From contig NZ_JBQCFP010000044.1 of the NCBI RefSeq assembly GCF_051958935.1, forward strand, positions 1 to 11,552: a stretch of DNA of 11,552 nt, in the 5' to 3' direction. The DNA comes from Dokdonella_A sp051958935. GTDB lineage: Bacteria; Pseudomonadota; Gammaproteobacteria; Xanthomonadales; Rhodanobacteraceae. Positions 1 to 7,276 of the stretch are shown here, piece by piece (position 1 is the first letter of the stretch; each line of letters starts with the position of its first letter). The notes beneath the pieces are model-generated. The model made no database searches, was not told where the DNA came from, and was given only the letters and a program-made list of their open reading frames with translations. A program made the translations under genes and the position numbers.

Positions 1-515
1 CGAACGCGCGCGCGGCGTTGGCCGAGGTGCTGCGCCTCACCAATACCAATGACGACGTCATGGATGCGAAGGGCGAGAGCATCTATCGGCGGCGGCCGTT
101 CTACTACGCGCTCGAATCGGTCACGCTCGCGCGCATGCGGCTCGGGCTCATTCCCGACACGATCGTCGAGCGGCTGGTTGCGACGCGCACGATGGTCGCG
201 CAGACCAACAAGCTCGCGGGCGACACCCTCGCCTTCGTCGAGCGGAATTACCTGCCGATCTCATCGCATTGGCGCGTCGCTGGGGCGCGCCTGCCGGCCG
301 CGCCGGCGGGCACGGCGGTCGAGTTCACGATCGGCGTGCCGGGGCGCTACGCGCTCGTGACGCGCAACGGCGCCGGTGGCGTACTCGACGGCGTGCGCTA
401 TGACGGTGCGCGCGAACTGGATGCGGGCGTGCACCGCTTCGTGGCGGATGCGCCACTCGGGCGTGGCGTCGTGATATGGGCGCAGGCGGTGGAGCGCGGG
501 TTCGATGCGCTATAG
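1..515 (+). CDS. C-terminal part of a probable membrane glycosyltransferase (5' end outside window)
   Basis: The reading frame is open from the first base of the window (codons begin at 3, reading N-A-R-A-A before the first possible TTG start at 18) and stops at TAG 513-515, so only the last ~170 residues are seen. The segment has no membrane helix. It begins with a conserved-looking block (N-T-N-D-D-V-M-D-A-K-G, then RRRPFYYALES and GLIPDTIVERLVATRT), passes through FVERNYLPISSHWRVAG, and ends in a beta-rich stretch of about 70 residues with alternating V/G/Y/D. This pattern resembles the soluble periplasmic tail that follows the last membrane helix of dolichyl-phosphate-mannose or ArnT-like (GT39-type) glycosyltransferases: a D-x-K/W-G block, an R-x-P motif, then a Y-x-P motif and a beta-sandwich. 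Without the membrane part the assignment is tentative. The gene converges on the cyclase gene at 669-2837. Confidence 0.5.
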   Translation, partial: NARAALAEVLRLTNTNDDVMDAKGESIYRRRPFYYALESVTLARMRLGLIPDTIVERLVATRTMVAQTNKLAGDTLAFVERNYLPISSHWRVAGARLPAAPAGTAVEFTIGVPGRYALVTRNGAGGVLDGVRYDGARELDAGVHRFVADAPLGRGVVIWAQAVERGFDAL

Positions 516-668
516 GAGCGCACCCTGTGCGACCGCGGCATCGGGTCGTGCCGCGTCGCTGCGTGCCGAACGCGGCGGGGCTCGCCGCGATGCGGCTCGA
601 CCCGCGCTATCGGTTTTTGAAGAGATGCTTCTGGATCACGGGACGACGACATTGGACGCGGCGAAGCG
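516..668. other. Convergent intergenic region, no convincing terminator
   Basis: This 153-bp gap lies between two convergent genes. It holds a perfect 6-bp stem (gcggcg 572-577 with cgccgc 583-588, loop gggct) and a run of five T at 614-618. The T run is about 25 bases beyond the stem, so the pair does not form a canonical intrinsic terminator. I see no gene in it. Confidence 0.4.
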
Positions 669-2837
669 TCATCGCGCGACCGCGGGGCGCTTGGCGCGGA
701 GCGCGTAGAGTTCGTTGTCGGCCTGCGCGAGCGCGGCGTCGAGCGTCGTCTTGCCGCGGCGTACCGCGTGGCCGAGGGTGAAGCCGATCGGCGCGTCGGC
801 GCGATCGGCTTCGATGCGGCGGATGATGTCCTGCGTCTGCGCTTCGTCGGCGTGCGGCAGCAGCAACAGGAATTCGTCGCCGCCCGCGCGCACGACCATG
901 TCCTGGCGTCGCACGTGGCGCCTGAGGAATTCGGCCATCGCGACCAGCACTTCGTCGCCGCGCTGGTGGCCGTACGTGTCGTTGACGTGCTTGAAGCGGT
1001 CGAGGTCGATCGCGACGCAGCCCCAGGGGTCGTCGTCGGGGATGCTGCGGCCGACGTCGGCGAGGTGGCGGCGGTTGAAGCAGCCGGTGAGTGCATCGCG
1101 GATGCTCCAGTCGCGCAGTTGGCGTTCCTGCTGTTCACGCTCGGTGATGTCCTGCGCGTGGCCGAGCACGTACGGTTCGTCGCCTTCGTCGTCGAGCGTG
1201 TTGTGGAACTGCCAGGTGCGAAGGCTGCCGTCCTTGGCGACGAGGCGCAGCAATCCGGTCGCGGTGCCGTCGCGCGCGACCTGCGCGAGGTAGCCGTCGA
1301 AGAACGCCTGCAGCTCCGGCGGCATGAACTCGGACAGGCGCCGGCCGAGCAGTTCGGAGATCTCGTAGCCGATCGCATGCGCCGCGGCGGGGTTCGCCGA
1401 CAGCAGCACGCCGTCGAGGTCGTGCGTGCAGATGAGGCCGAGGCTTTCCTCGAACAGGCGGCGGAAGCGCCGCTCGCTGAGCTGCAGGGCCTGGATCGCG
1501 CGCTTGCGCACCGTGATGTCCTGCAGCGCGCCGATCAGGCGTGCGGGCTTTCCGTCCTCGATCTCGACGGTTCCGACGAGGCGCACCGAGATCCGGCGCT
1601 TGCGCGCCGTGGTCATCGGCAGCTCCAGATCCCAACCCTTGCCGTCGGCCGCGGCCCGGCGCACGGCGTCTTCCAATGTGGCGCGGTCCTGCTCGTCGAA
1701 GAAGCCGAGTGCCTCCTCGAGCGTCGGCAGGTAGCCCGGCGGCAGGTCATGGATGATGCAGGCCTGGTCAGACCAGCGCAGTTCGCGCGTCTGCAGGTCG
1801 AGCTGCCAGCCGCCGACGCCGGCGATGCGGCCGGCGCGATCGAGGAAGGCTTCGCTCTCGTGCAGCTTCTGTTCGACCGCCTTGCGGCCGGAAATGTCGA
1901 CGAGCGTGCCGTACATGAGCAGCGGTTCGCCCTCTGCCGTCCAATGCGTCGTGCGACCGCTCGTATGTACCCACACCCAATGGCCATCCTTGTGCCGCAT
2001 GCGCGCGTCGCAGTCGAACGCGTCGCGCTCGCGCCGGAGGTACTGGCGCAGGTTCTGCACGACCCCGGGCCAGTCGTCCGCATTCATGAGTGCCGGCGGG
2101 AGACAGCGGCCGTCCGGGCCGAGGTCGCGCAGCGTGAGCGAGCGCGATGCTTCGAGTTCGTCGAGGGAGTAACCGAGAATCTCGGCGTACTGCGCATTGA
2201 AGCGCACGTCGCCGGTCTGCAGGTTCCACTCCCACGCGCCCGCGCGGGTCGCCTCGAGCACGCTCGCGAGGCGCAGGCGCTCCTCGTCGCGTCGGCGCTC
2301 GGCGAGCGCCTCGCGCTGGATCGCATCGTTGAGCTCGAGCTCGGCGGCGCGCTGCTCGAGCGCCTCGGCGACCGCGCGTGCGAGCTGCTGCAGGATCGCC
2401 GTCTGCCTCGCATCGAGCTCGCGCGGCTGGCGGTCCATCACGCACAGCGTGCCCATGCGCAGTCCATCGCTCATGCGGATCGGTGCACCGGCGTAGAAGC
2501 GGATGTCGGGGTCGCCGGTGACGAGCGGATTGTCGGCGAAGCGCGAGTCGGCGCGCGCGTCGGGCACGACGAACACTTCGTCGCCGAGGATCGCGTGCGC
2601 GCAGAAGGCGATGTCGCGCGGCGTTTCGCCGGTGCCTTCGAGGCCGACGTTCGCCTTGAACCACTGGCGGCCTTCGTCGACGAGCGAAACGAGCGCGATC
2701 GGGGCGCCGACGACCAAAGCGGCCGCCTGCGCGAGCGCATCGAACAGCGGCTCCGCCTCGGTGTCGAGCGCCTCGAGCGCGCGCAGGCGCGCGAGGCGTC
2801 GTGCTTCGTCGGGCGGCAAGGGCGCGGGTCGCGTCAT
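669..2837 (-). CDS. Diguanylate cyclase with GAF and three PAS sensor domains
   Basis: This 722-residue protein would make the second messenger cyclic di-GMP from two GTP. No signal peptide or membrane helix is visible, so it is probably cytoplasmic. Domains in order: a GAF domain at about 27-165 (with ALVSLVDEGRQWFK and the following P-R-D-I-A-F-C-A-H typical of GAF proteins at the head of GGDEF proteins), a charged helix at 155-190, PAS 1 at ~186-318, PAS 2 at ~328-446, PAS 3 at ~455-568, and GGDEF at ~575-722. The last domain begins with DALTGCFNRR (581-590), carries D611 in IDLDRFK, and has an intact active site GGDEF at 652-656. An RxxD inhibitory site (RRQD, 643-646) stands exactly five residues ahead, so product feedback inhibition is expected. 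There is no EAL domain. The ATG at 2837 has only a weak GGAAA ribosome site. It lies 97 bp after ybbP on the same strand and may be partly co-transcribed. The signals sensed are unknown. Confidence 0.93.
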   Translation of the reverse strand: MTRPAPLPPDEARRLARLRALEALDTEAEPLFDALAQAAALVVGAPIALVSLVDEGRQWFKANVGLEGTGETPRDIAFCAHAILGDEVFVVPDARADSRFADNPLVTGDPDIRFYAGAPIRMSDGLRMGTLCVMDRQPRELDARQTAILQQLARAVAEALEQRAAELELNDAIQREALAERRRDEERLRLASVLEATRAGAWEWNLQTGDVRFNAQYAEILGYSLDELEASRSLTLRDLGPDGRCLPPALMNADDWPGVVQNLRQYLRRERDAFDCDARMRHKDGHWVWVHTSGRTTHWTAEGEPLLMYGTLVDISGRKAVEQKLHESEAFLDRAGRIAGVGGWQLDLQTRELRWSDQACIIHDLPPGYLPTLEEALGFFDEQDRATLEDAVRRAAADGKGWDLELPMTTARKRRISVRLVGTVEIEDGKPARLIGALQDITVRKRAIQALQLSERRFRRLFEESLGLICTHDLDGVLLSANPAAAHAIGYEISELLGRRLSEFMPPELQAFFDGYLAQVARDGTATGLLRLVAKDGSLRTWQFHNTLDDEGDEPYVLGHAQDITEREQQERQLRDWSIRDALTGCFNRRHLADVGRSIPDDDPWGCVAIDLDRFKHVNDTYGHQRGDEVLVAMAEFLRRHVRRQDMVVRAGGDEFLLLLPHADEAQTQDIIRRIEADRADAPIGFTLGHAVRRGKTTLDAALAQADNELYALRAKRPAVAR

Positions 2838-2904
2838 GGCGTTTCCGCTCGCTCCGGGATCCAGCGGGGCTTGCGCAAAAAGCTACTACTTCCACGGCTC
2901 CGGT

Positions 2905-2924
2905 GCCACCCGCCGCCGGGTGGC
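2905..2924 (-). terminator. Stem-loop in the ybbP / cyclase gap, possible weak terminator or attenuator
   Basis: A perfect 8-bp stem (gccacccg 2905-2912 with cgggtggc 2917-2924, loop of 4) lies just after the ybbP stop on the minus strand. The nearest T run on that strand (at 2875-2879) is about 25 bases further on. It is therefore not a classic intrinsic terminator, but it could dampen read-through into the cyclase gene or protect the 3' end of ybbP mRNA. Confidence 0.4.
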
Positions 2925-2938
2925 GCGTCGCCGGCCGT

Positions 2939-5419
2939 TCAGGCGCGACGCAGCACCGCCATCGGCGCCGTGCGCGCGATGCGCCGCGTGCCGGCCCAGC
3001 CGGCGAGCGCGACCAGCGCCGCCGCGGCCGCGACGAGCAGCGCGAGCGGCCCGAGCGGCGGCGCATACCCTTCCAGTTTGAACACGCCGGCGGCGAGCGC
3101 GCTGCCGAGCGCCGCGGCGGCCGCGACCGCGATGCCGCCGGAAAGCAGCCCGAGCACGCCGAACTCGGCGAGCACGGCGGTCCCGAGCTGCCGGCCATGC
3201 GCGCCCAGCGTGCGCAGCAACGCGGCCTCGAAGCGGCGTTCGTCCGCGGTCGCCGCGAGTGCGGCGAGCAGCACGAGCACGCCCGCGACGAGGCTGAAGC
3301 CGAGCACCCAGCTCGCCGCGCCGGTGACGCGGCCGATGATGTCGCGGATGCGGTCGAGCACCGCATTGAGGTCGATCAGCGACAGGTTCGGGAAGTCGCG
3401 CGAGAGCTCCGCGAGCGGAGCGGCGCCATCGCCGGCGAGATGGAAGCTCGCGACCATGCTGTGCGGCAACCCCGTGCCGGTCGCGGGATCGAGCATGAGG
3501 AAGAAGTTGGCGCGGAAGGAGTCCCACTCGACCTTGCGCGTGCTCGTGACTTCGGCGGTGATCTCGTGGTCGCCGAAACGCAGGGTCAGGGTGTCGCCGA
3601 GCTTCAGCCCGAACAGGTCGACCCAGACCTGTTCGACCGAGATCGCAGGACGCTTCGTCGCGGCGTCGAACCAGCGTCCCTGCAGCAGCCGGTTCGCTTC
3701 GGGCAGCGCATCGCTCCAGCTCGCGCGCACCTCGCCTTCGATGAAGTCGCCCGCGCGGCGGTCGTCCTTCTCGGCGGGCTCCGGTGCATGGCCGTTGATC
3801 GCGACGAGCTTGCCGGAGGCGAGCGGCAGCAGGTTCACGTTCGATGCGTGGAGCGCCTGCAGGCGCTCGCGCAAGGGCGCTTCCTGCTCGGGTTGCAGGT
3901 TGATCGCGAACCAGTTCGGCGTGTCGGGTGGCAGGTCCGCACGCCAGCGCTCGAGTAAAGACGGACCGATCACCCCGAGCACGGCGAGCGCGGTGAGGCT
4001 GAGCGCGAGTGCGCCGGTCTGCAGCAGGGTGAGCGCGCGCCGGCGCACGAGGTTGGCGAGGCCGAAGCGCAGCGCGCCGCGCAGGCGGGCGGAGACGCGG
4101 CGCACGCACCAGAGCAGGGCGAGGCCGAGCATGACGGTCGCGAGCGCGACCGCGGCGAAGCCGATGCCGAGCGTGCCGGCGAGGCGCGTGCTGCCTGCGC
4201 CGACCAGCACGAGCAGCGCACCGACCGCGACCGGCAGCAGGTAGAGCACGTCGAAGCGGCGCATGCGCGGCGCGAGGTCGCGGCGGAACACGCGCAGCGG
4301 CTCGACGTCGCGCAGGCGCAGCAGCGGCGGCAGGGCGAAGCCGAACAGCACGGCCACGCCGACGAGCAGCGCGGCGAGCGGCGGCCCCCACGGCAGTTTC
4401 GGTGGTGCGGCGGGCAGCAGGCCGCTCGCGAGCTCGAACACGAGTTGCTGCAGGCCGAGGCCGAGCGCGAGCCCGGCGAGGCACGCCGGCACCGCGAGCA
4501 ATGCGAGTTCGAGCAACAGCGCGGCGAGGATCTCGCCGCGGCGCGCGCCGAGGCAGCGCAGCAGCGCGACTTCCTCGGTCTTGCGTCGCGCGAAGCGCTG
4601 CGCGCCGAGCGCGATCGCGACGCCCGAGAGCAGCGCGGCGAGCAGCGCGGCGAGGCGCAGGAAGCTCTCGCCGCGTTCGAACGCGTTGCGCAGGTTCTGC
4701 TGCGCGTCCTGCACCGTCGTGATGCGCGCGCCCGGGGGCAGGTTCGGCTTGGCCCAGGCCGCGTACGCGGCGATCGCATCGCTGTCGCCGGCGAGCAGCA
4801 AACGATGGCCGGCGCGGCTGCCCGCGCCGAGCAGGCCGCCCGCTTCGGCGTCGCCGAGGTTCATGAGCACGCGCGGTGCGATGCGGAACGGGTTGCCGCT
4901 GTCGGGCGCCTTCGCGATCTCGCCGGCGACGACGAGATCGCGCCCACCGAGCTGCACGTTCGCGCCGACCGTGACGCCGAGCGCGACGAGCGCGGCATGG
5001 TCGGCGTAGATCGAACCCGGCGGCGGCGCATGCGCGTCGCGTTCGAGGCCATCGGCGCCACGCACGCTGAGCGTGCCGCGTAGCGGGAACGCGGCGTCGC
5101 TCGCGCGCACCTCGCACAGCTGGCTGCGTTCGTTGGCGAACAGGACGCTCGGGAACTGGGCGAGGCGATTGATCGCGAGGCCGCGTCGCTGCGCTTCGTT
5201 TGCAAGCTCGGCCGGCAGCGCGCGGGGGGCACCGAGCGCGAGGTCGCCGCCGATGAGTTCGGCTGCCGATGCGACGAGCGCGCGTTCGACGCGTGCGGCG
5301 AGCGTGGCGACTGCGGCCATCGCGGCGACCGCGAGCACGAGCGCCATCGCGAGCGTCGCGAGTTCGGCGTGGCGGAATTCGCGACGCAGGCTGCGGGCGG
5401 CGAAGGCGAGGAGCCTCAT
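2939..5419 (-). CDS. ybbP: FtsX-like ABC transporter permease, YbbP family
   Basis: This 826-residue inner-membrane protein has the architecture of YbbP, the large permease partner of the ATPase YbbA. A first membrane helix lies at ~18-42, followed by a long periplasmic domain (~43-250). A block of helices follows at ~254-275, 297-330, 346-368, 391-408, 417-439 and 463-486, then a second periplasmic domain (~490-700), then three final helices at ~704-723, 744-779 and 790-810. The two FtsX modules are recognisable by the cytosolic coupling motifs EVALLRCLGARRGEI (283-297) and FEAALLRTLGAHGRQL (730-745). The second periplasmic domain has VEWDSFRANFFLMLDP (630-645), a W-x-S-F-x-x-N-F-F-x-x-x-x-P pattern I associate with YbbP proteins. 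Translation starts in an ATGA overlap with ybbA, and I see no good ribosome site of its own, so it is probably translationally coupled. The substrate is not established; the linkage to tesA suggests lipids or envelope components. Confidence 0.92.
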   Translation of the reverse strand: MRLLAFAARSLRREFRHAELATLAMALVLAVAAMAAVATLAARVERALVASAAELIGGDLALGAPRALPAELANEAQRRGLAINRLAQFPSVLFANERSQLCEVRASDAAFPLRGTLSVRGADGLERDAHAPPPGSIYADHAALVALGVTVGANVQLGGRDLVVAGEIAKAPDSGNPFRIAPRVLMNLGDAEAGGLLGAGSRAGHRLLLAGDSDAIAAYAAWAKPNLPPGARITTVQDAQQNLRNAFERGESFLRLAALLAALLSGVAIALGAQRFARRKTEEVALLRCLGARRGEILAALLLELALLAVPACLAGLALGLGLQQLVFELASGLLPAAPPKLPWGPPLAALLVGVAVLFGFALPPLLRLRDVEPLRVFRRDLAPRMRRFDVLYLLPVAVGALLVLVGAGSTRLAGTLGIGFAAVALATVMLGLALLWCVRRVSARLRGALRFGLANLVRRRALTLLQTGALALSLTALAVLGVIGPSLLERWRADLPPDTPNWFAINLQPEQEAPLRERLQALHASNVNLLPLASGKLVAINGHAPEPAEKDDRRAGDFIEGEVRASWSDALPEANRLLQGRWFDAATKRPAISVEQVWVDLFGLKLGDTLTLRFGDHEITAEVTSTRKVEWDSFRANFFLMLDPATGTGLPHSMVASFHLAGDGAAPLAELSRDFPNLSLIDLNAVLDRIRDIIGRVTGAASWVLGFSLVAGVLVLLAALAATADERRFEAALLRTLGAHGRQLGTAVLAEFGVLGLLSGGIAVAAAAALGSALAAGVFKLEGYAPPLGPLALLVAAAAALVALAGWAGTRRIARTAPMAVLRRA

Positions 5420-6264
5420 GCGCGGGGTACTCGCGACGTGTCCCTCACCCCCTCTCCCGCGGTGCGGGAGAGGGACGCTGGGGGTTCGGGCGCGTTTTCC
5501 CTCACCCCACCATCGGCTGCGCCGATGGTCCCCCCCTCTCCGGCGGTGCGGGAGAGGGACGAGGGGTCGCCACTTTTAGCGGCGCGGTTTTCTATGCGTC
5601 CTTCTCTCAGGCGGAGGCTGTGCGCGCAACGTGCCGCGAGCGTCGCGTCGTGCGTGACGAGCACGAGCGTGGTCGCATGTTCGTGGTTGAGCGCGAACAG
5701 CAGATCGCCTATGCCTGCGCCGGTGCGCTGGTCCAGGTTGCCGGTCGGTTCGTCGGCGAACAGGATGTCGGGGCCGTGCACGAACGCGCGCGCGAGCGCG
5801 ACACGCTGCTGCTCGCCGCCCGAGAGCTGCGCGGGATAGTGATGGCGGCGCGCGCCGAGGCCGACCCGCGCGAGGGCGTCGGCGGCGCGTTCGCGTGCGT
5901 CGTCGCGGCCGTCGAGTTCGAGCGGCAGCATCACGTTCTCTTCGGCGTTCAGCGCGGGTAACAGGTGGAAGCTCTGGAATACGAAGCCGACGCGGCTGCG
6001 GCGAAGGCGCGCGCGCGCTTCTTCATCGAGCGCATCGAGGTGTTCGCCGGCGAGCGCGATGGTGCCCGAGGTCGGCCGGTCGAGGCCGGCGAGCAGGCCG
6101 AGCAGGGTGGTCTTGCCCGAACCCGACGCACCGACGATCGCGAGGCTGTCACCGCGCTCGACCGCGAGGCTGACGCGGTCGAGGATCGTCAGGCGGCCGT
6201 CGGGGCCGTCGACGATTTTGCTAACCTCCCTCGCATACAAGGCCGATCCGGTGCCGTCACTCAT
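5416..6264 (-). CDS. ybbA: ABC transporter ATP-binding protein YbbA with repeat-derived C-terminal extension
   Basis: This 282-residue protein is the ATPase that would power the YbbP permease; it belongs to the LolD/MacB-like group. All ATPase motifs are intact: Walker A GASGSGKT (45-52), Q-loop Q97 in VFQSFHLLP, signature LSGGEQQR (147-154), Walker B ILFADEPTGNLD (167-178) with E172, and H-loop H205. Family proteins such as E. coli YbbA end near residue 228. Here about 50 extra residues follow, and residues ~235-275 are encoded by two copies of an inverted DNA repeat, giving the motif SLSRTAGEG twice (236-244 and 264-272). That tail is probably not part of the folded ATPase. The start ATG has a good ribosome site, AAGGA at 6277-6273 on the minus strand, eight bases upstream and lying inside the tesA signal-peptide codons. 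The stop codon overlaps the ybbP start (ATGA, 5419-5416). Confidence 0.93.
   Translation of the reverse strand: MSDGTGSALYAREVSKIVDGPDGRLTILDRVSLAVERGDSLAIVGASGSGKTTLLGLLAGLDRPTSGTIALAGEHLDALDEEARARLRRSRVGFVFQSFHLLPALNAEENVMLPLELDGRDDARERAADALARVGLGARRHHYPAQLSGGEQQRVALARAFVHGPDILFADEPTGNLDQRTGAGIGDLLFALNHEHATTLVLVTHDATLAARCAHSLRLREGRIENRAAKSGDPSSLSRTAGEGGTIGAADGGVRENAPEPPASLSRTAGEGVRDTSRVPRA
5441..5477. repeat. Inverted repeat unit 1 inside ybbA 3' end
   Basis: The unit begins tccctcacccc and contains an 11-bp perfect stem, 5450-5460 paired with 5464-5474 around a 3-base loop. It is nearly identical to unit 2 at 5498-5561 apart from the insert carried by that copy. The form (ctctcccgc..gcgggagag) is that of short palindromic repeats I recall as common between genes in Xanthomonadales and Burkholderiales. 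It is translated in ybbA and sits immediately before the ybbP start, so the RNA hairpin would lie at the junction of the two cistrons. Confidence 0.8.
5498..5561. repeat. Inverted repeat unit 2 inside ybbA, with nested hairpin
   Basis: The flanks match unit 1 (tccctcacccc at the left; ctctccggcggtgcgggaga at 5537-5556, one base different from unit 1). Between the flanks is a second, independent palindrome: accatcggc (5509-5517), loop tgc, gccgatggt (5521-5529), a perfect 9-bp stem. The outer stem pairs cctctcc (5535-5541) with ggagagg (5551-5557). The nested palindrome is encoded in the protein as part of G-G-T-I-G-A-A-D-G-G. Confidence 0.8.
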
Positions 6265-6898
6265 GCTGCGTTTCCTTTTCGTGGTGCTGTTGTCGTTGTC
6301 CGCTGCGCCTGCCGTCGCCGCGGCAGGGCCGGTGCTCGTGCTTGGCGATTCGCTGTCGGCCGCCTACGGCATCTCGCCGAAGGAAGGCTGGGTCAGCTTG
6401 CTCGACGCGCGCCTCGCGTCCGCCAAGCCCATGCGTCAAGTCGTCAACGCCAGCATCAGCGGCGAGACGAGTGCCGGCGGCCTCGCGCGCCTGCCTGCGC
6501 TGCTGAAGGAACATGCGCCCGGGATCGTCGTGGTCGAACTCGGCGCCAACGACGGCTTGCGCGGGCTGCCGCTGGCGCAAGTGCGCGCGAACCTGAAGGC
6601 GATCCTCGAAGCCGTGCGCGACGCGGGTGCGCGCGCCGTGCTGGTCGGCATCGAGCTGCCGGTCAACTACGGGCCGCAATACCGCGACGGCCTGCGTGAG
6701 TTGTATCGGGGCCTCGCCATCGAATTCAACGTGCCGTTGGTCCCGTTCCTGCTCGAGGGCGTCGCGCTCGACCCCGCCCTGATGCAGGACGACGGCCTCC
6801 ACCCGCGTGCCGCGGCCGAGCCCCGCGTGCTCGAGAATGTCTGGAAGGTCCTCGAACCGGCGTTGGCCCAGTCGAGGGCTGAGGGCCGACGGCCGTAG
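6263..6898 (+). CDS. tesA: Periplasmic SGNH esterase: acyl-CoA thioesterase I / lysophospholipase L1 / protease I
   Basis: The 211-residue product belongs to the TesA family, broad-specificity hydrolases of thioesters, lysophospholipids and some esters in the periplasm. A signal peptide is clear (MLRFLFVVLLSLSAAPAVA, likely cut after A-V-A). The SGNH blocks are all present: GDSLS at 28-32 with nucleophile S30, G67 in ASISGETS, N96 in GANDG, and the D177-G-L-H180 pair in MQDDGLHP; LARLPALLKEH and VELGANDGLRG match the family closely. The length fits the usual ~200-210 residues. An in-frame GTG at 6251 is an alternative start (215 residues) with a better placed AAGG (6239-6242, eight bases upstream), while the ATG at 6263 lacks a well spaced site. 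The gene is divergent from ybbA, a conserved neighbourhood, and its start codon shares CATG with that of ybbA. The last codons (Q-S-R-A-E-G-R-R-P) include a copy of a 13-base repeat also found at 7148. Confidence 0.95.
   Translation: MLRFLFVVLLSLSAAPAVAAAGPVLVLGDSLSAAYGISPKEGWVSLLDARLASAKPMRQVVNASISGETSAGGLARLPALLKEHAPGIVVVELGANDGLRGLPLAQVRANLKAILEAVRDAGARAVLVGIELPVNYGPQYRDGLRELYRGLAIEFNVPLVPFLLEGVALDPALMQDDGLHPRAAAEPRVLENVWKVLEPALAQSRAEGRRP
6273..6277 (-). promoter_or_regulatory. ybbA ribosome binding site embedded in tesA
   Basis: On the minus strand AAGGA stands eight bases before the ybbA ATG (6264-6262). The same bases, read on the plus strand, are part of codons 4 and 5 (TTC CTT) of the tesA signal peptide. 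Confidence 0.65.
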
Positions 6899-7000
6899 AG
6901 AGCGCCCGGGTGGCCGCGGGCTCGCGGATGCGAACTCCGCTATTGCGTTCACCCAGCGCGGAGGCCGCGGGCGGGATTCGAAGGGGCCAGACGCCGCAGT

Positions 7001-7053
7001 ACCGGTGCTTCGACACCCCCCGCTTCGCGGGCTGCGCTCAGCGCGAACGGAAC
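7001..7053. repeat. Palindromic dispersed repeat (gtgcttcgaca ... gcgcgaacgg type)
   Basis: The left arm ggtgcttcgaca (7004-7015) and right arm gctcagcgcgaacgg (7036-7050) resemble the two ends of a short repeat, roughly cttcgacaggctcagcgcgaacgg, that I recall as common in Xanthomonadales intergenic DNA. Here the arms are separated by a nested hairpin, cccgc (7019-7023), loop ttc, gcggg (7027-7031). The assignment rests on memory of the motif and on the visible arm structure. Confidence 0.5.
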
Positions 7054-7147
7054 CTTGCGGCGAGCCTGCGACGAACACAGGGGCTTCCACAAGAGCAACC
7101 GACGCCGCGGCAAGGCGGAAGAGGCCACTGTTCAGCCACAGGCCCCC

Positions 7148-7160
7148 GGCCCTCAGCCCT
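7148..7160 (+). repeat. Short repeat ggccctcagccct
   Basis: This 13-mer occurs in inverted orientation at 6875-6887, inside the end of tesA, and again with one base missing at 9540-9551. The identical inverted pair brackets most of the tesA-dcp spacer. Confidence 0.45.
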
Positions 7161-7276
7161 ATCCCCCCACATGGGCCGAATGGCACATGGCGGCAGCCGC
7201 CGGCGGCGACTAGGCTGGCCGGCCATGCGTCGGACTGCGTCCGCTCCGGCGCCTTTTTCCGCTACGGGGAACCCCA

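Larger units (their letters stand above)
6899..7276. other. 378-bp intergenic region with repeat fragments, no gene seen
   Basis: The region lies between tesA and the M3 peptidase gene, both on the plus strand. Reading frames that cross it have no convincing starts or family resemblance. It holds a palindromic dispersed repeat (7001-7053), a 13-mer shared with the end of tesA (7148-7160), a perfect 12-bp palindrome gccgccggcggc (7196-7207), and a short stem cggac-tgc-gtccg followed some ten bases later by ctttttcc (near 7226-7258). None of these is a clear terminator for tesA. The promoter of the peptidase gene must lie here or upstream, but I cannot place its boxes with confidence. The ribosome site of the peptidase gene is the GGGGA just before ATG 7277. 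Confidence 0.5.

Noticed and set aside
768..4244. Very long plus-strand open frame (1158 codons) across the cyclase and ybbP genes
   Set aside because: It lies antisense to two clearly recognised genes, its translation is rich in A/R/E/S/P with no family resemblance, and such stop-poor antisense frames are expected in very GC-rich DNA.
5441..5561. Repeat pair as a CRISPR array or an intrinsic terminator
   Set aside because: There are only two unequal units with no regular spacers, and no T run follows the stems on either strand; the block is translated in ybbA.
6059..6262. Longer N-terminus for tesA from an upstream GTG
   Set aside because: The extra residues are antisense to the ybbA Walker A region and would bury the signal peptide; starts at 6263 or 6251 fit the family.
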